From: an uncultured Caulobacterales bacterium | GTDB lineage: Bacteria > Pseudomonadota > Alphaproteobacteria > Caulobacterales > Maricaulaceae | Length of the DNA: 54,223 bases | Assembly: GCA_937928165.1 (NCBI GenBank) | Contig: CALFVT010000011.1 | Location: forward strand, 1 to 54,223 | Direction of reading: 5' to 3' | The notes under the pieces: generated by a model | Seen by the model: only the letters and a program-made list of their open reading frames with translations | Database searches by the model: none | What the model was told of the DNA's origin: nothing | Shown: piece after piece, positions 25,484-35,763 of the stretch | Position numbering within the stretch: the stretch's first letter is position 1 | How the letters are laid out: every line of letters starts with the position of its first letter | Translations under genes and position numbers: made by a program

Positions 25484-28474
25484 TTAGTCCTTTTTAGGGG
25501 TTTGTAATGCGGCAAGGGCTGCAAAAGGGGAGTCTTCTATTTTACGTTTTGAAGGAGAGGCGGCGTAATGTTGTCTCCCTGATTTATTCTGCCCTCCTGA
25601 CCCCTTTGGTTTATTAGGGAATGATCTATTTTTTTGGTTTTGGGTTTGAGATGTTTTTTGCCCTCGATAGGGCTCTCTTTGAGGGCGGCGTGACGGCATA
25701 AACCAAAATTCTGTATTGGGCTTATCAATGATCTGCCCGTCTTCTAAAGTTTGACGTTCGTGATGAACATTTAGGGGTTTGCGGTGAGGCGAATGAGGTT
25801 TATGTAGATCAGGCTTATGTGAAAGAAGCTGGGATGTTTGAGTTGGGGGCTCAGATATTGTTTTTGCGCTTTCAACGGGTGGTTCATCTGCCGATACTGC
25901 GTCTACAGTCTCCGTCTTGACGGTGTTTTCGTCTTTAACTATTTCGCCGCTTTGCTCGGATTGAGGGGATACCGCCTCTAGAGCCTTTGCGCGCTCCGCG
26001 GCGCGTTCCGTTATAAGTTTTAATTCTGCAGGGGCGACCTCCCCTTGTTGGGACTGAAAGCCCATTGCCGTTAAAACGCCGCGAACCTCTTCAAGACTAG
26101 AGCCCAGTAAAGATAGCATTTCTTGCATGATTTGAAAGCTATTACGCGGGCCGCGTTCTTGGGCTTGCCGAATAAGCTTTGAAAGGCGGTCTAGGATATC
26201 GAGCCGTATGATTCGCGGGCCTAGGGCGGCGTAACCTGCAATGCGAATGGCTTCAGGCGCATAAAGAGCGCTATCCATATCGCCCTCGCTTTTAAGGGAG
26301 GTCATCCCCGCAAAAGGAATAAAAGGCTTTTTATCTCCGCCGGCCCCATATGATGTAAGTAAAGATAATAGGGTGGCCGGCTTAGGCTTCATAAGATCCC
26401 GCAGGAAAATATGATATTGCCCAAATAAGATACCTACGCCGCGCAGATGAACGCGCATGTCTTGTGTTAAAGCTTTAATCTTTGCGCCGTGAAGTTTACG
26501 CTCAAGCACGCCGTAATTTTCAAAAATTTCAAAAGCGATTCCGCGCACTTCCGCCGGCATATTCGGGCTTTCGGATAGGTCTTTAAGCGCTTTAAGCGGG
26601 GCAAGCTTTTCCTCAACTTCAGCCCGTAAAAAATCTCTCATGCGCATTTGTGCCATGTTTTGCAGGTTTTCAGCCCCAAGCTCACCGCCGATTAATTCTG
26701 CATCTGGGGTGAAGACAGTGCCGCCCTTACCAATGCGTCCTACACTTCGTCCGCCCCACATAATTTCGCCTGTATTTGCGAGTGAGAAAATAGCATGTGT
26801 GCCGCCGCATAGGCTTGTCAGGCGGCGGTCTACCTCAGGACTAACGGCCGTCTCAGCCGCCGATTTTAGCGTTTTATTTTCAAGTTCAGACCCGCTTTCA
26901 GCCATAGTGAATTTAAGCCCGTCTAACTGGCCGATGGCGTGCTCATCGACGGTAACTAGTCCGTCGTCTAAAATTTTTACGTCCATTTCTTTTCCGGCTC
27001 CGATCGTCTTTAATAGCGCGTGTGTGCGTCGGTCAACAAAACGTGCAATCAGGCTTTCATGTAATGCGTCGGATAATTTGTCTTCAACCTGCCGCGTTTT
27101 ATGTATCCATTCTTTTGCATTTGACATCCACTCTATTTTATTCGTGCAATAAGTCCAAGTTCGAATTTGAGATAATCTCGCAGATAATATGTCGATGCTA
27201 ACCCCTGTGACGTTAAGCGTGTCAGAAAGGCGGTCAACTTGTTTCGCCATATAGTCTTCTGGGATTTTTCCACCGCATTTTAGGCGTAACCTGTATATAT
27301 CCTGCAAAAGCCGTAGATGGGCGTCAATGGTCATATTACGAAAATCAGGAATTTGGCAAACTTCCCAAAGGCGGCGCACATCAACGGGAATATTAATGCC
27401 TGACATAACCTCGGGTATAGCTATCATGCGCTCAAATGAAGCCTCGTCGATTGCGCCCTTAATGCGGCGTAAGTTTCGGTTGGGGCGCGGGGCGTAAAGG
27501 GTCTTGCGTAAGCTCTCTATGGAGGTCGTATCTAAATCCGTATTGCGCCATTCGGCCTGAAAAAAAGCGTCGTAATTATGATTTTCAACACGGCTAATCG
27601 TGTCTTCATCAAAAGCGGGGCAATCTCCTGTTGTTCCGAAGCTGCCGTCCGTTCGAAACCGCCCGGCACGGCCTGCGATTTGTCCGATTTCCATGGGGTT
27701 TAACATCCTGCGCCGCCGTCCGTCAAATTTTCGGTTTTGCGCAAAAGCGACATGATGGGTGTCAAGATTAAGCCCCATGCCGACGGCATCGGTTGCAATG
27801 AGAAAATCCACCTCTCCGCTTTGGAAAAGCTCGGCCTGAGCATTTCGGGTGCGCGGAGATAGCCCACCCATCACGACGGCAGCGCCGCCCCGATATCGGC
27901 GCATAAGCTCGGCAATAGCGTAAACATCTTTGGCAGAAAAAGCGACGATTACGCTGCGTTTGGGCAGGCGCGTGATTTTACACGGCCCGCTATGGGTTAG
28001 GGTTGAAAACCGCTCTCGGCGCTGGATATGCACGTCATTGAGCAAGATTTTAATGAGCGGCCCTGCTGTTTCAGCCCCTAAAAAAAGCGTTTCTTCTGTG
28101 CCGCGCGCATGAAGCAGCCGGTCGGTAAATATATGGCCCCGCTCTGGGTGGTTCATAAGCTGAATTTCATCAACCGCCACAAAAGCAAAATGACGTAGCG
28201 TGCCCATACCGCCTAGCGGCATAGCTTCAACGGTGCAGACAAAAAACCGGGCCTTTGGCGGAATAATCTTTTCTTCGCCTGTAATCAACGCGCATTGATG
28301 AGAGCCTTTAAGGGCGCAAATACGGTCATAGACTTCACGGGCTAAAAGGCGCAGGGGCAGGCCGATAACGCCGGAGCTATGGGCGAGCATGCGCTCGATT
28401 GCGTAATGAGTTTTGCCCGTATTTGTTGCGCCTAAAATAGCTGTGACACGGGGTTCTAAAAACGACATGGCCAT
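25484..28474 (-). CDS. Suv3-like ATP-dependent helicase
   Basis: This 996-residue protein has Walker A GATNTGKTHYA at residues 15-25, motif II as DEIQ (VAVDEIQLMNHPERGH) and a C-terminal helicase half with IATDAVGMGLNLD and QIAGRAGR. This arrangement fits the Suv3/DExH branch found across alphaproteobacteria. Residues about 850-996 are Pro/Gln/Lys-rich and likely disordered, a possible RNA-binding tail. It probably unwinds RNA or RNA-DNA hybrids in turnover or ribosome work, as its S4 neighbour suggests; this is inference. The start at 28474 gives MAMSFLEPR; the ATG two codons later is equally possible. Confidence 0.9.
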   Translation of the reverse strand: MAMSFLEPRVTAILGATNTGKTHYAIERMLAHSSGVIGLPLRLLAREVYDRICALKGSHQCALITGEEKIIPPKARFFVCTVEAMPLGGMGTLRHFAFVAVDEIQLMNHPERGHIFTDRLLHARGTEETLFLGAETAGPLIKILLNDVHIQRRERFSTLTHSGPCKITRLPKRSVIVAFSAKDVYAIAELMRRYRGGAAVVMGGLSPRTRNAQAELFQSGEVDFLIATDAVGMGLNLDTHHVAFAQNRKFDGRRRRMLNPMEIGQIAGRAGRFRTDGSFGTTGDCPAFDEDTISRVENHNYDAFFQAEWRNTDLDTTSIESLRKTLYAPRPNRNLRRIKGAIDEASFERMIAIPEVMSGINIPVDVRRLWEVCQIPDFRNMTIDAHLRLLQDIYRLRLKCGGKIPEDYMAKQVDRLSDTLNVTGVSIDILSARLSQIRTWTYCTNKIEWMSNAKEWIHKTRQVEDKLSDALHESLIARFVDRRTHALLKTIGAGKEMDVKILDDGLVTVDEHAIGQLDGLKFTMAESGSELENKTLKSAAETAVSPEVDRRLTSLCGGTHAIFSLANTGEIMWGGRSVGRIGKGGTVFTPDAELIGGELGAENLQNMAQMRMRDFLRAEVEEKLAPLKALKDLSESPNMPAEVRGIAFEIFENYGVLERKLHGAKIKALTQDMRVHLRGVGILFGQYHIFLRDLMKPKPATLLSLLTSYGAGGDKKPFIPFAGMTSLKSEGDMDSALYAPEAIRIAGYAALGPRIIRLDILDRLSKLIRQAQERGPRNSFQIMQEMLSLLGSSLEEVRGVLTAMGFQSQQGEVAPAELKLITERAAERAKALEAVSPQSEQSGEIVKDENTVKTETVDAVSADEPPVESAKTISEPPTQTSQLLSHKPDLHKPHSPHRKPLNVHHERQTLEDGQIIDKPNTEFWFMPSRRPQREPYRGQKTSQTQNQKNRSFPNKPKGSGGQNKSGRQHYAASPSKRKIEDSPFAALAALQTPKKD

Positions 28475-28540
28475 AGCTTTATGTTTGGCGATTCTCTGCG
28501 CCGTATCAATATTTAAATCTGTTTAAAAACGGCAAAAAAT

Positions 28541-29437
28541 CTAGCGGCGGATATCGCGCCCATTAATTCGCATATCTGTGACTTTAATAACGGCCTTAAA
28601 TCCGCTTATTTTATATGAAAAACGGGTTGGGATATACATATCAAGCTCCTCTGACTTAACCATATGTACTGTCACCGGTGTGTTGGCTTCTTTCTGGCTC
28701 GGTAAATCCTCAGGATCAAAGCCTGAAATAGGTAGGTAATAGACATAACATGTGAGGGTTTGTTGTTTTTCGCCTAAAAACTTTTTGCGGTCTGTTTTAC
28801 CTTTGGCCATACGCAAGGCATAATGTTGTTTGCTATCGAAAACTTTGACATCGCCTGTGCATAAGGGGGCATCAATATGGCCTTTATGCCCTTGAGTTTG
28901 GCGCATCATAAGGTTCATGATGGTCGATAAGGTGTCATCGGCATCAAAACGTTCCTGATCTGTTGCCGGGGGAACCCCTTGAGAGCCGATGCGCGGGTTT
29001 ATGGCGACGTCAACTCGGCGGGTATCATAGTTATAAGTCATTTCGACTCGGCGATTTTTTTTATCAAGATTTTGCTGTGTGTGGGTGAGCGGATATAGGC
29101 CGCTACGATCGTAACGACCATGTGTTATGGCCCATATCTTTAACTTTTTTAGCAAAGCCCCGAGTCCAGCTGTCTTGAGGTATGAACGTACGGTATAATC
29201 GCCGTTTTCCATGACGCCTTCATATCTAGCGTTAATCATTCGCAGGCCAAAGACATAACCTTTTAAGTCAAAAGTAAAATGCGTATTGCCGAGCGTGTTC
29301 CCCGGCATAGCGTGCCAAGCTGCGTCATAGCCGTTCTCATCCTGAATGCTGGTATCGCCATAAGCATTACTCGCAGCGGGCGAGAATAGCGCCGCATTTA
29401 TGAGGGCCAGACCTAAAACTAATTTTTTCACGACCAT
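28541..29437 (-). CDS. DUF3108 domain-containing exported protein
   Basis: This 298-residue protein has a signal peptide (hydrophobic 5-22, AxA near ASNA). The body fits DUF3108, a beta-rich periplasmic family of unknown function: FDLKGYVFGLRMINARYEG opens it and a late CYVYYLPISG is typical. It heads the minus-strand series leading into the helicase, 66 bp upstream of it. It is divergent from rpmB, a pairing I recall in many alphaproteobacteria. Confidence 0.85.
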   Translation of the reverse strand: MVVKKLVLGLALINAALFSPAASNAYGDTSIQDENGYDAAWHAMPGNTLGNTHFTFDLKGYVFGLRMINARYEGVMENGDYTVRSYLKTAGLGALLKKLKIWAITHGRYDRSGLYPLTHTQQNLDKKNRRVEMTYNYDTRRVDVAINPRIGSQGVPPATDQERFDADDTLSTIMNLMMRQTQGHKGHIDAPLCTGDVKVFDSKQHYALRMAKGKTDRKKFLGEKQQTLTCYVYYLPISGFDPEDLPSQKEANTPVTVHMVKSEELDMYIPTRFSYKISGFKAVIKVTDMRINGRDIRR

Positions 29438-29603
29438 TCCCTTTTGGCGGCCCCAAGGACCAAGCGTTTATATTTTACCATAGCTTGCATGATTCACTAG
29501 AGTCTGGTGGCAATAACTACAGCTATATCTGTATTTTTAAGCTATTTGTGTCATCAAGGTCACAAAGGGGTTGAACAGCTTGCAGATTCTGATTGAAAAG
29601 AGC

Positions 29604-29632
29604 TTGACCTTATGCGGCTCACTCGGTAAAGG
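29604..29632 (+). promoter_or_regulatory. Candidate rpmB promoter
   Basis: TTGACC (29604) and TAAAGG (29627) are separated by 17 bp. This is a consensus-based guess. Transcription from here would cross the leader hairpin at 29650. Confidence 0.4.
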
Positions 29633-29649
29633 CAGCCACTAAATATTGG

Positions 29650-29672
29650 CCCGCGATTGTGTGCGGGTTTTT
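29650..29672 (+). terminator. Terminator-like hairpin in the rpmB leader
   Basis: CCCGC and GCGGG form a 5-bp stem with an 8-nt loop followed by five T, 45 bp before the rpmB start. A near-palindrome, ATATGCCG-AA-CGGTATAT, follows at 29673-29690. The hairpin could end a short upstream transcript or act as an attenuator. Confidence 0.5.
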
Positions 29673-29716
29673 ATATGCCGAACGGTATATAGTGTAACAA
29701 AATTAAGGATAGACCG

Positions 29717-30010
29717 ATGTCACGTCGCTGCGATCTTTTAGATACAGGCCCAATGTCAGGCAATAATGTATCTCACTCTAATGTTAAAACGCGCCGCCGT
29801 TTTGAACCTAATTTATGTAATGTCACTTTAGCATCCGAAGCTATGGGACAAAATTACAAACTTCGCGTAACGGCGGCTACTCTACGCACGGTTGATTTTA
29901 AAGGGGGGCTTGATGCCTTTCTTATGGGTACGAAAAATGCCAAATTAACGGATAAAGCCAAGAAAATTAAAAAAGCGCTCATTAAGCATCAGGCCGAAGC
30001 CGCCGCTTAA
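29717..30010 (+). CDS. rpmB: 50S ribosomal protein L28
   Basis: This 97-residue protein is full-length L28, with SGNNVSHSNVKTRRRFEPNL as the family signature and LRVTAATLRTVDFKGGLDAFL behind it. It is a large-subunit protein. Only one Cys is near the N-terminus, so this is the zinc-free form. AAGGA precedes the start with good spacing, and a strong terminator follows at 30038. Confidence 0.97.
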   Translation: MSRRCDLLDTGPMSGNNVSHSNVKTRRRFEPNLCNVTLASEAMGQNYKLRVTAATLRTVDFKGGLDAFLMGTKNAKLTDKAKKIKKALIKHQAEAAA

Positions 30011-30037
30011 ACAAAGTGTTGACCGAATTTTATCAAG

Positions 30038-30060
30038 ACCGCCTTTATGGCGGTTTTTTT
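30038..30060 (+). terminator. Rho-independent terminator after rpmB
   Basis: ACCGCC and GGCGGT form a perfect stem with a 5-nt loop, followed by seven T. Confidence 0.9.
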
Positions 30061-30111
30061 GTGGCCATGAACCTAAATAGATGGCTAGCTTGGGCCGGCG
30101 AAGGAAAACAG

Positions 30112-31800
30112 TTAAGTTTTGCAGTTAAAGTCCTGCCCGGCCGCTGTCATTTGGTCTTTTGGAATTTGCGATAGCCCAGTTAGAATGCGGCAGCGCTGCG
30201 GGTTATCTAACCGGCGATCTTGGCTTAAATCTTGTAAAATGCGCTGCGGCGTTTCTGCAGTGTTTTTTATATATACACCGCCGTCATTATCACTGTCAAA
30301 ATGCATTATAGCCGCATTTTGCCGATAGGGTGGCCATGATGGCCCGCCGCTTGTTTTTGGCACGCCGCTCCGTGCAAATTCAGCCCAATAAGACCCCATA
30401 ATACGGCTAAGTTTATCCCGTGATTTCAGGGTATTTTTTTTAAACATTATGCGGTCGGCATCCCCCAAAAGTTTAAAGCGGTTAAAGACAAAGGGAATTT
30501 CAAGACTATGGGCGGCGCCGAGGAGTTTGGATAAATCTGTGGTCAGGAATTTACCCCCTTCATCCCAATCAAAGCGGTAGCCGTAAACGGGTTTATGCCC
30601 GGCCGCATTCATTAAGGCTGCGGGCTTATCCACTGCGCCAATCCGCCAATTACGCGCGGAATAGTCAGAGGCCGCATCATATAACGCTTGATCTCGGGCT
30701 TTAAATAACATGCCAAAACTTTTTTTGACGAGGTCTTCGTTAAATAGAAAAAATAATTTTAACTCATCGCGGTTGGTTCCGGTCATGACCGGAACTGCGT
30801 TAAAGCTATTTATGTTCTTGAAAGCGTCAATCATGGAACCCGCCGGAAGGGATACCCCGTCTTCTATCATACGCGGGAGATCCATATAGCCGCCGCCGTC
30901 AAGGTCAAAGGCCGCGAAGACTTGTTCCAGACTGGCGGTATGGAAGTTTTCTATGCCAAGCCGTGCCGCAATTTTTGCGGACGGGTTTGGTAGAGGGCTA
31001 TCCTTGTTTTCTGCATTGGCAATAGCGGTGCTATCGAAACTGCCTGATTGAATAATGGCTTTATGGAACATGCCTTTGGCCAAGGGCGATGCGAGCAGAG
31101 CGGCGACGTTATGCCCGCCTGCGCTCTCGCCGAAAATAGTAATGTTGTTAGGATCCCCCCCAAAGGCAGCAATATTATCTTTTATCCATGTGAGCGCTGC
31201 GATTTGATCTAACAAGCCGAAATTTGCGGCTTTATCAAGCGGTGTTGCCGCCGTCTTGCGCAAGGCCTCATGGGAGAACCACCCAAGGGGGCCAAGGCGA
31301 TATTGCACGCTTAGAATAATCACATTTTCATTTACCGCAAGCTGATCGCCGACATAAAGCTGTGATGCGCCGGAAACATTACTACCGCCGTGAATCCACA
31401 TCATAACAGGCAGGTTTTGGCCTTGGGCCTGAGGGGGAGCGTAAATGTCAAAGACAAGGCAATCCTCAGAGCCTTCAAGGGTCCAATTCGTAAAGCTGGC
31501 TATGGGCGTAAAGGGCGTGGCGATTTGCGCGCAGGCAGGTGCAAAATCAAGGGCTTCTCGCGCGGCATTCCACTTTGGGGTAGGGCGCGGGGCGCGCCAT
31601 CTATTCTTACCGGAGGTGTCGGCGGCATAAGGCACGCCGCGCCACACATGCGCCCCTGTTTCGGATATAAAGCCTATGAGCTCTCCTTGGGCGATTTGCC
31701 GCTTTGTCAACAAATCGGGTTGCGGCGTTGACTCTATCTTTGTTTGAGCGCCGCAGGCTATGAGCATAAACATAAACGCAGCAATGAGATATTTTTTCAT
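30112..31800 (-). CDS. Type-B carboxylesterase lipoprotein
   Basis: This 562-residue protein has a lipobox LIAC (Cys16), so it is probably anchored in the envelope. The carboxylesterase/lipase fold shows WRGVPYA near the N-terminus, EDCLVFDIYAP, the oxyanion motif WIHGGSN and the nucleophile in FGESAGGHN. TNRDELKLFF and GAAHSLEIPFVF supply the acid and His regions. It hydrolyses carboxylic esters; the physiological substrate is unknown. It is convergent with rpmB and transcribed alone. Confidence 0.92.
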   Translation of the reverse strand: MKKYLIAAFMFMLIACGAQTKIESTPQPDLLTKRQIAQGELIGFISETGAHVWRGVPYAADTSGKNRWRAPRPTPKWNAAREALDFAPACAQIATPFTPIASFTNWTLEGSEDCLVFDIYAPPQAQGQNLPVMMWIHGGSNVSGASQLYVGDQLAVNENVIILSVQYRLGPLGWFSHEALRKTAATPLDKAANFGLLDQIAALTWIKDNIAAFGGDPNNITIFGESAGGHNVAALLASPLAKGMFHKAIIQSGSFDSTAIANAENKDSPLPNPSAKIAARLGIENFHTASLEQVFAAFDLDGGGYMDLPRMIEDGVSLPAGSMIDAFKNINSFNAVPVMTGTNRDELKLFFLFNEDLVKKSFGMLFKARDQALYDAASDYSARNWRIGAVDKPAALMNAAGHKPVYGYRFDWDEGGKFLTTDLSKLLGAAHSLEIPFVFNRFKLLGDADRIMFKKNTLKSRDKLSRIMGSYWAEFARSGVPKTSGGPSWPPYRQNAAIMHFDSDNDGGVYIKNTAETPQRILQDLSQDRRLDNPQRCRILTGLSQIPKDQMTAAGQDFNCKT

Positions 31801-32000
31801 TTCATGGCCCTTTTTATAATATTATATGATGCCTTCAGCGCGGGAGAGTCAAGACAATAGCGGGCAAAGACGTAAAGGGACGGATGTCTAAATAAAGGCA
31901 AGTTATACCGAATTATCTACGGTTTACGGCGTTAAAAGGTGTTTCTTTCTTGCGGCTATATAGTATCAGCTAAGCATGATTTTTTGATTGGAGCAAAGAC

Positions 32001-35000
32001 GTGTCCCAAGATTTATGCCGCAGTAAGATTATTGATTTACAGCGCCGTGATGAAGCGCAATTAATTATGGCGCTTAAAAACCGTGCGTCAATCGATACAC
32101 AGACACATAATGCTATATCGAAACGTGCCTTTGATCTTGTGAGCGCAGTACGCGCGGATGAAGCCCCCGGGTTAATGGAGGTTTTCCTCGAAGAATATGG
32201 CCTGTCAACCGATGAGGGCATTGCGCTGATGTGTCTTGCGGAGGCCCTTTTGCGCGTGCCCGATACACAGACGATAGATGAATTGATTGAAGATAAGATT
32301 GCACCGTCTTCTTGGGGGGAGCACCTTGGGCAGTCAAGCTCGTCTTTGGTTAATGCGTCGACATGGGCGTTAATGCTAACCGGGCAGGTATTAAATGATG
32401 AGCGCCATGACGGCTTAGCGGGGCTGTTACATGGGGCGATTAAACGCATGGGGGAGCCGGTTATTCGCGCCGCTGTCTCCCGCGCGATGAAAGAGCTCGG
32501 CGCGCAATTTGTTTTAGGACAAGATATTGAAAACGCGATGAAGCGCGGGGCCAAGCAAGAAGCCAAAGGATTTACTTATTCCTATGATATGCTGGGGGAA
32601 GCAGCAATGACCGCGCCGGACGCCGAGCGTTATTTCCAAAAATATAAAGATGCGATTACGGCTATCGCAAAAGCGGCGCAATCTGATACGCCGCGTGAAA
32701 ACCCTGGTATTTCGATCAAGCTCTCTGCGCTCCACCCGCGTTATGATATCGTGCAAAAACGCCGGGTTATGACAGAGCTTGTCCCGCGTATTTTAGAGCT
32801 TGCCCTTATGGCGCGCAGCGCCCAAATCGGGCTAAACATTGATGCCGAAGAAGCAGACCGTCTTGACATGTCTCTCGATATTATAGAGGCCGTGATTGTA
32901 GATGAGCGCTTATCTGGCTGGGACGGGTTTGGTGTTGTTGTGCAGGCTTATGGGAAACGCTGCTCCGCAGTGATTGACTGGCTATATAACCTCGCACAAA
33001 CTCATGATCGCCGCCTTATGGTTCGGCTGGTTAAAGGAGCCTATTGGGATACGGAAATTAAAAAATCGCAGGTGGAAGGGGAGGCTGATTATCCCGTTTT
33101 TACCCGCAAGGCCGCAACGGATGTGTCTTATATTGCTTGTGCAAAGCAGCTCTTGGGGATGACAGACTGGCTTTATCCGCAATTTGCAACCCATAATGCT
33201 TATACGGTTGCGGCGGTGTTAGAATTGGCGGGTGAGACTAAAACGAGTTTTGAATTTCAGCGCCTTCACGGTATGGGAGAGGCTTTACACCGCCTCACTT
33301 TACAAAACGAAAAAACGGCCTGCCGTATTTATGCGCCGGTTGGAAAACATCGTGATCTCTTGGCCTATCTTGTGCGAAGATTACTTGAAAACGGGGCAAA
33401 TTCATCATTTGTCAATCAGATCGTTGATGAAGGTATTCCTGTGGCTGATATCGTCCGAAACCCGTTTGAAATGGTAGATAATCATGGAGTGAAATTGACT
33501 AAACCAAGAGATATCTTTGGGCCAAAACGTCATAACGCCCAAGGCTGGAATATTAGAAACCATGCGGATATATCAAGTCTTGAAGCGGAGCGGCACAGGT
33601 TTAAATCGGTTTCTTGGAGCGCAGGGAAAACCGCGCTCGGCGTGAAGCCTAAAGACGTGTTAAATCCATCAAATCCAGATGATATCGTCGGCGCGGCCTA
33701 TGAGTTATCTTTAAAGGCAGCGCATAAATTAATTGATAAAACCCAGCCTTGGGCTAAATCTTCGGCGCAATCCCGTGCAGATATTTTACGTAAAGCAGCG
33801 GGCTTATTTGAAGCCCAAAGTAGTGAGTTTTTTGCCTGTATGGCCCGCGAAGCTGGGAAGTCATTGCCGGACGCCATTTCAGAGCTTCGCGAAGCCGTAG
33901 ATTTTCTGCGCTATTATGCCAATGAGGCCGAGCGTCATGGTGACCGCCCCGCGCGCGGCGTTTTTGCTTGTATATCGCCGTGGAATTTTCCTTTGGCTAT
34001 TTTTACAGGACAAGTGGCTGCGGCGCTTGCGGCGGGGAATGGGGTTGTCGCCAAACCTGCAGAGGCGACACCTTTAATTGCGGCGCGGGCGACGGCACTG
34101 CTGCACAAAGCGGGCGTGCCGAAATCCGTGCTTAAACTCGCGATTGGCAGGGGCTCTGTCGTGGGTGATGCCATGACCTCTAATCTTAATATTAAAGGGG
34201 TGTGTTTTACAGGCTCTACCGCCACTGCGCATGTGATTCATAGAAATATGGCGCAGCATCTTTCGCCGAACGCGGCGCTCATAGCTGAGACCGGCGGGTT
34301 GAATGCGATGATTGTGGACTCGACGGCCCTGCCCGAGCAAGCGGTCCGTGATGTTCTTGCATCCGCATTTCAATCGGCGGGGCAGCGCTGCTCTGCATTA
34401 AGGTTATTATATATCCAAGAAGATGTGGCAGAGCCTATGCTTGAAATGCTTTTTGGGGCGATGGATGAGTTATTGATTGGAAATCCATGGGATAAGGCCG
34501 TAGATATTGGCCCTGTTATTGATAAATCTGCCGAAAGTGATATTTTAAATTATATCCAAGCCGCAGATGATGATGGCCGGGTTTTAAAACAATTAAATGT
34601 CCCTAAAACAGGAAATTTTGTACCGCCTAGCGTTATTAAAGTTAACGGCATTGCCGATTTACCACGCGAGATTTTTGGCCCTGTTTTACATGTGGCTGTA
34701 TTTAAGGCCAAGGACTTACCGCGCCTTGTCGATGACTTAAACGCACGCGGCTACGGCCTTACCTTTGGGGTGCATAGCCGAATTGATGACCGCGTTGAGC
34801 TTTTGACTCAAAAGATATGCGCAGGTAACTCATATGTGAACCGTAACCAAATCGGCGCAGTTGTTGGCTGTCAGCCCTTTGGCGGTGAAGGCTTGTCAGG
34901 AACAGGGCCAAAGGCCGGCGGGCCGCATTATCTCAACCGGTTTTATGCACCCGCGCTGCAAAAAATTAAGGAAGCAAGCACTGCGCCGCTGGGTCTTAAG

Positions 35001-35438
35001 GCGCTGCAAGATAGAATAAATGAAACGCCGCGCGATTTATACCACCGCCTTTCCCAGCAGCAAATGGACGGCCCAACAGGGGAGTCGAACATGTTATCCT
35101 TTTATGGGCGCGGGCGGGTTTTATGCCTTGGGCCTGGTGCGGATACCGCGCAAAAACAAGCGGATATTGCTCGCGCACAAGGCTGTAGCGCTGTGATTAT
35201 TCCGGAAGCGGTTGCGCCGAATGATTTAACACAGGCGAAGGGGTTTGACCTTGCGGCCTATGATGGGGATGACGAAAATTTGCGGGATTACCGCCGTGCC
35301 TTAGCGTCACGCAGCGGCGCTATCATCCCGATTACGCGCTCGGTTGATTTAGCGTCATATTGTATCATTGAGCGCCATGTTTGTATTGATACTACGGCGG
35401 CGGGGGGGAATACGTCCTTACTGGCCGGCGAGTCTTAA
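32001..35438 (+). CDS. putA: Bifunctional proline dehydrogenase / glutamate-semialdehyde dehydrogenase
   Basis: PutA oxidises proline to glutamate in two steps. This 1145-residue protein starts at GTG with GGAG upstream. The FAD-dependent proline dehydrogenase domain (about 60-470) shows RLVKGAYWDTE, ATHNAYTVAAVLE and FQRLHGMGEAL. The NAD-dependent aldehyde dehydrogenase domain (about 530-1000) has Glu763 in AETGGLNA and the catalytic Cys797 in SAGQRCSAL. About 140 further residues follow. There is no N-terminal ribbon-helix-helix domain, so it should not be the self-regulating kind of PutA. It is transcribed alone. Confidence 0.96.
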   Translation: MSQDLCRSKIIDLQRRDEAQLIMALKNRASIDTQTHNAISKRAFDLVSAVRADEAPGLMEVFLEEYGLSTDEGIALMCLAEALLRVPDTQTIDELIEDKIAPSSWGEHLGQSSSSLVNASTWALMLTGQVLNDERHDGLAGLLHGAIKRMGEPVIRAAVSRAMKELGAQFVLGQDIENAMKRGAKQEAKGFTYSYDMLGEAAMTAPDAERYFQKYKDAITAIAKAAQSDTPRENPGISIKLSALHPRYDIVQKRRVMTELVPRILELALMARSAQIGLNIDAEEADRLDMSLDIIEAVIVDERLSGWDGFGVVVQAYGKRCSAVIDWLYNLAQTHDRRLMVRLVKGAYWDTEIKKSQVEGEADYPVFTRKAATDVSYIACAKQLLGMTDWLYPQFATHNAYTVAAVLELAGETKTSFEFQRLHGMGEALHRLTLQNEKTACRIYAPVGKHRDLLAYLVRRLLENGANSSFVNQIVDEGIPVADIVRNPFEMVDNHGVKLTKPRDIFGPKRHNAQGWNIRNHADISSLEAERHRFKSVSWSAGKTALGVKPKDVLNPSNPDDIVGAAYELSLKAAHKLIDKTQPWAKSSAQSRADILRKAAGLFEAQSSEFFACMAREAGKSLPDAISELREAVDFLRYYANEAERHGDRPARGVFACISPWNFPLAIFTGQVAAALAAGNGVVAKPAEATPLIAARATALLHKAGVPKSVLKLAIGRGSVVGDAMTSNLNIKGVCFTGSTATAHVIHRNMAQHLSPNAALIAETGGLNAMIVDSTALPEQAVRDVLASAFQSAGQRCSALRLLYIQEDVAEPMLEMLFGAMDELLIGNPWDKAVDIGPVIDKSAESDILNYIQAADDDGRVLKQLNVPKTGNFVPPSVIKVNGIADLPREIFGPVLHVAVFKAKDLPRLVDDLNARGYGLTFGVHSRIDDRVELLTQKICAGNSYVNRNQIGAVVGCQPFGGEGLSGTGPKAGGPHYLNRFYAPALQKIKEASTAPLGLKALQDRINETPRDLYHRLSQQQMDGPTGESNMLSFYGRGRVLCLGPGADTAQKQADIARAQGCSAVIIPEAVAPNDLTQAKGFDLAAYDGDDENLRDYRRALASRSGAIIPITRSVDLASYCIIERHVCIDTTAAGGNTSLLAGES

Positions 35439-35460
35439 ACTGCGAATCTTAAATTGAAGC

Positions 35461-35751
35461 TTAGGATGGCTTTCCGACAATCCAGTTAAAGGGCCGCAAT
35501 AAACTGACGCCCGGTAAGCCTTCGCGGACAAATGGGTCTTCCGCGATCCAGCTTTTTGCGCGGCTTTCACTCTTAGCCTCGATTAATAAGACACTGCCTT
35601 TTGAAATGCCTTTATCATCTGTCCACGGCCCTGCCACATGAAGCGTAACGCCGTCATGATCGCTTTTTAGCCATTCTCTGTGTTCTGCTAAAAAAGGCCC
35701 GCGTTTATCTCTGTTCTCAACGGAGTCCTCTGTGTAAATTAAAAAATACAT
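35461..35751 (-). CDS. YciI family protein
   Basis: This 96-residue protein has a ferredoxin-like alpha/beta fold typical of YciI: MYFLIYTED at the start, RGPFLAEHREWL with the conserved His, and GSVLLIEAKS then WIAEDPFVREGL. Catalytic function is unproven for most members. It begins 12 bp after folD and is probably co-transcribed with it. Confidence 0.88.
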   Translation of the reverse strand: MYFLIYTEDSVENRDKRGPFLAEHREWLKSDHDGVTLHVAGPWTDDKGISKGSVLLIEAKSESRAKSWIAEDPFVREGLPGVSLLRPFNWIVGKPS

Positions 35752-35763
35752 CTTATTTTGCCC

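Noticed and set aside
26640-27152. 170-residue plus-strand frame opposite the helicase
   Set aside because: Its sequence is low-complexity antisense of a conserved helicase, with no start signal.
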